A stretch of 64,000 bases of DNA from Onchocerca lupi (taxonomy: Eukaryota > Nematoda > Chromadorea > Rhabditida > Onchocercidae), in assembly GCA_028564675.1 (NCBI GenBank), contig JAOVVO010000345.1, forward strand, positions 1 through 64,000, read 5' to 3'. Below are positions 62,443 to 64,000 of the stretch, piece after piece; the first letter of the stretch is position 1; each line of letters starts with the position of its first letter. Made by a program: the position numbers and the translations under genes. The notes under the pieces are model-generated. The model was not told the origin of the DNA. It worked only from the letters and a program-made list of their open reading frames with translations, and did not search any database.

Positions 62443-64000
62443 CTGCAAATAATTTAAATAATTCCTAACTTGATAGAGTTTTATGCATGCCGAAGAAAAT
62501 GATTTGGAAAGTGCTGAGCCACTGAATGATTGTCTGATATTCCTATAAAAGACTGATTCGGATATTTTTATAAGATCGCGAAAATCGGAACATAGTTACG
62601 AATTTCTATTCTATCTCGGACTACCTCTATTCAATTCTAACTGTTGCGTGAATTATGTAAATCTTTTCATTCATATAACAAATCACCAAAGAGACCATTA
62701 AATAAAATACAATTAATTAATCTAAAAAAGATTTTTAATAAATTAAAATTTTTATACTTTCATTGCTATACATCTTCTGTTGTTACATACTTTCTCTTTT
62801 GTACAATTTACAACTTCCAATTTCCTTTCATTATCATCAATGTAATTGCTGCTTTTCTCATCACAAAAAAAAAAGAAGAAAAAAAAAACCTTTGATTATA
62901 ATCCAATAGTCTCCATTTCTCACTTGTTTATTATACATAATTAAAATTCGTGCTTATGTCGGAAAATTCCGAAAGATGGTTGATTATCCAAGTTTGAAAT
63001 CTAGAAGCGCGACGACAATTTCAAATGGATAGACATATAAGTATGTTTATCGTTTTGGCAGTTCATTTGAAATTTCAGAATTTTCCGACAATTCATCTCA
63101 AACTGCTTATCTTTCATTGCCTAATTTAGAATAGATATTGTTCATGCTTTTTTCCCCTCATCGTTTATTATTCCTTCCATGATCCCCGATCTTTCTTCCA
63201 TATCAGCGAATTTCTCACCCATTGTTATAACATATTCAGCTTTTCAATTCACAATGTTTACTTTGTAAAAAAACACGTTTCAAACAGGGTAAATCTTAAT
63301 ATTATGCAGATAATTTGAAAAAATCATAGAGATAAAAAATTTATAACTTTGCTAATTCCTCATCACCTCAAATTCATGGTTGAAGAATTTAGCTGATAGT
63401 CATGTTCAACAGTATGAATTAACTACGATACTTCAAAACACTGAAACGGAACTAATTCAATTCATCATCATTTTCAATTAACAGTCAAATTTTCTCGCAA
63501 AGCAGAATTGATTTGTTTTTCTGATTCTAAGTTAAATTCCTCAGATCAAACATTTATACCAACTATGCATATCATTTATTAATTATTTCTAATTCCTAAC
63601 AATTCTTTTTCAAATAAAATGCATCCTTCATTACCAATAGAATGTCGCATAAGCAACAATCATATATTCCCTTTGCAAAAATCTTATTCAATTCGATATA
63701 GCAAAATACTTTTTTTAAAAATAATACTCATTTTATCTCTACTAAAATTTTAAAACCACTTCTAATTCAATGGTAACAAGCACCTCAAATTATCACAACT
63801 TTTCTATCCACACAATCTGATGATCAAAAATTGAACGCTCCATGGATTTTCGAAAAAATCCATGGAGCGTTATCCAGGCATCATCTGTGCTAACTAGAAA
63901 GATGACAGAAATTTTGTTGAAAATCCGTAATTATCGTACTTTGGTTCTTACTTATGAAAAAGTTTTTTGAAAAGACATTGATAAAAAAGAGAGCTAATAT
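62443..64000. other. No supported exon to the window end
   Basis: Expected to contain intron(s) or upstream exons of the minus-strand gene ending at 61693. I found no minus-strand segment with an acceptor, an open frame and a donor leaving one base. The 83-codon plus-strand frame at 62644-62895 has no features. Confidence 0.45.
63834..63871. repeat. Perfect 17-bp hairpin with 4-base loop
   Basis: AACGCTCCATGGATTTT, loop CGAA, then the exact reverse complement. The arms include CCATGG and are less AT-rich than the surroundings, which makes chance pairing unlikely. Confidence 0.95.

Noticed and set aside
63834..63871. Reading the hairpin as a rho-independent terminator
   Set aside because: Eukaryotic context, no T run directly after the stem, and no gene ending there.
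1..64000. Wolbachia-derived DNA or bacterial genes
   Set aside because: No intronless bacterial-type reading frame or familiar bacterial protein was seen on either strand; a database search would be needed to exclude small fragments.
1..64000. tRNA, rRNA or CRISPR loci
   Set aside because: No GC-richer cloverleaf with the T-loop core, no rRNA-like block and no spacer-repeat array; the tandem arrays have contiguous units without unique spacers.

Overview
The window looks like nuclear DNA of a nematode, most likely a spirurid or filarial-type (clade III) worm. It is strongly AT-rich and full of long A/T runs. Genes are broken into 6-9 small exons with GT..AG introns and TTTCAG-like acceptors. 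Five of the start codons sit 9-20 bases downstream of an unpaired splice acceptor, and two more sit about 45-47 bases downstream; this is the signature of spliced-leader trans-splicing. The protein content (a CX-module surface protein, a TWK-type potassium channel, a nematode-style peptide GPCR) agrees. The species call is inference; coding content and splice grammar are read directly.

Layout. 273-4550 (+): a two-pore-domain K+ channel. 5.2-9.2 kb: gene-free, holding one copy of a ~0.9 kb dispersed repeat and a transposon-end relic. 9263-11953 (+): a type I membrane protein with a Q/H/P/Y-rich repeat and a six-cysteine CX module. 12-26.9 kb: a 15 kb gene desert with a TIR element (13557-14210), a second copy of the 0.9 kb repeat, a ~1.2 kb long-inverted-repeat element (17.5-18.7 kb) and several tandem arrays. 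26895-31321 (+): KLHDC3-type six-kelch protein. 31.4-37.0 kb: gene-free. 37039-39968 (+): RCE1, the CAAX prenyl protease. 41940-45082 (+): a compact bestrophin. 46506-50071 (-): a rhodopsin-family peptide-type receptor. 50.5-52.4 kb (+): a decayed coiled-coil gene remnant. 52.4-58.7 kb: gene-free. 58930-61348 (-): kaptin (KPTN). 61693-62442 (-): the last two exons of an unrecognised gene just upstream of kaptin, close enough for a two-gene operon. 62.4-64 kb: no exon that I can defend.

I rebuilt exons by hand. For the seven complete gene models every exon joins in phase from ATG to stop, which is strong internal support. The window is not one functional cluster: ion channels (K2P, bestrophin) and a GPCR suggest excitable-cell roles, RCE1 acts on prenylated proteins at the ER, KLHDC3 is a CUL2-type degron receptor and kaptin belongs to nutrient/mTORC1 signalling. 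I found no clearly new biological system. The most worthwhile leads are the kaptin gene and its upstream partner, the coiled-coil pseudogene, two undescribed repeat families, a GC-AG intron in KLHDC3, and a 40-bp tandem duplication that copies a splice donor.
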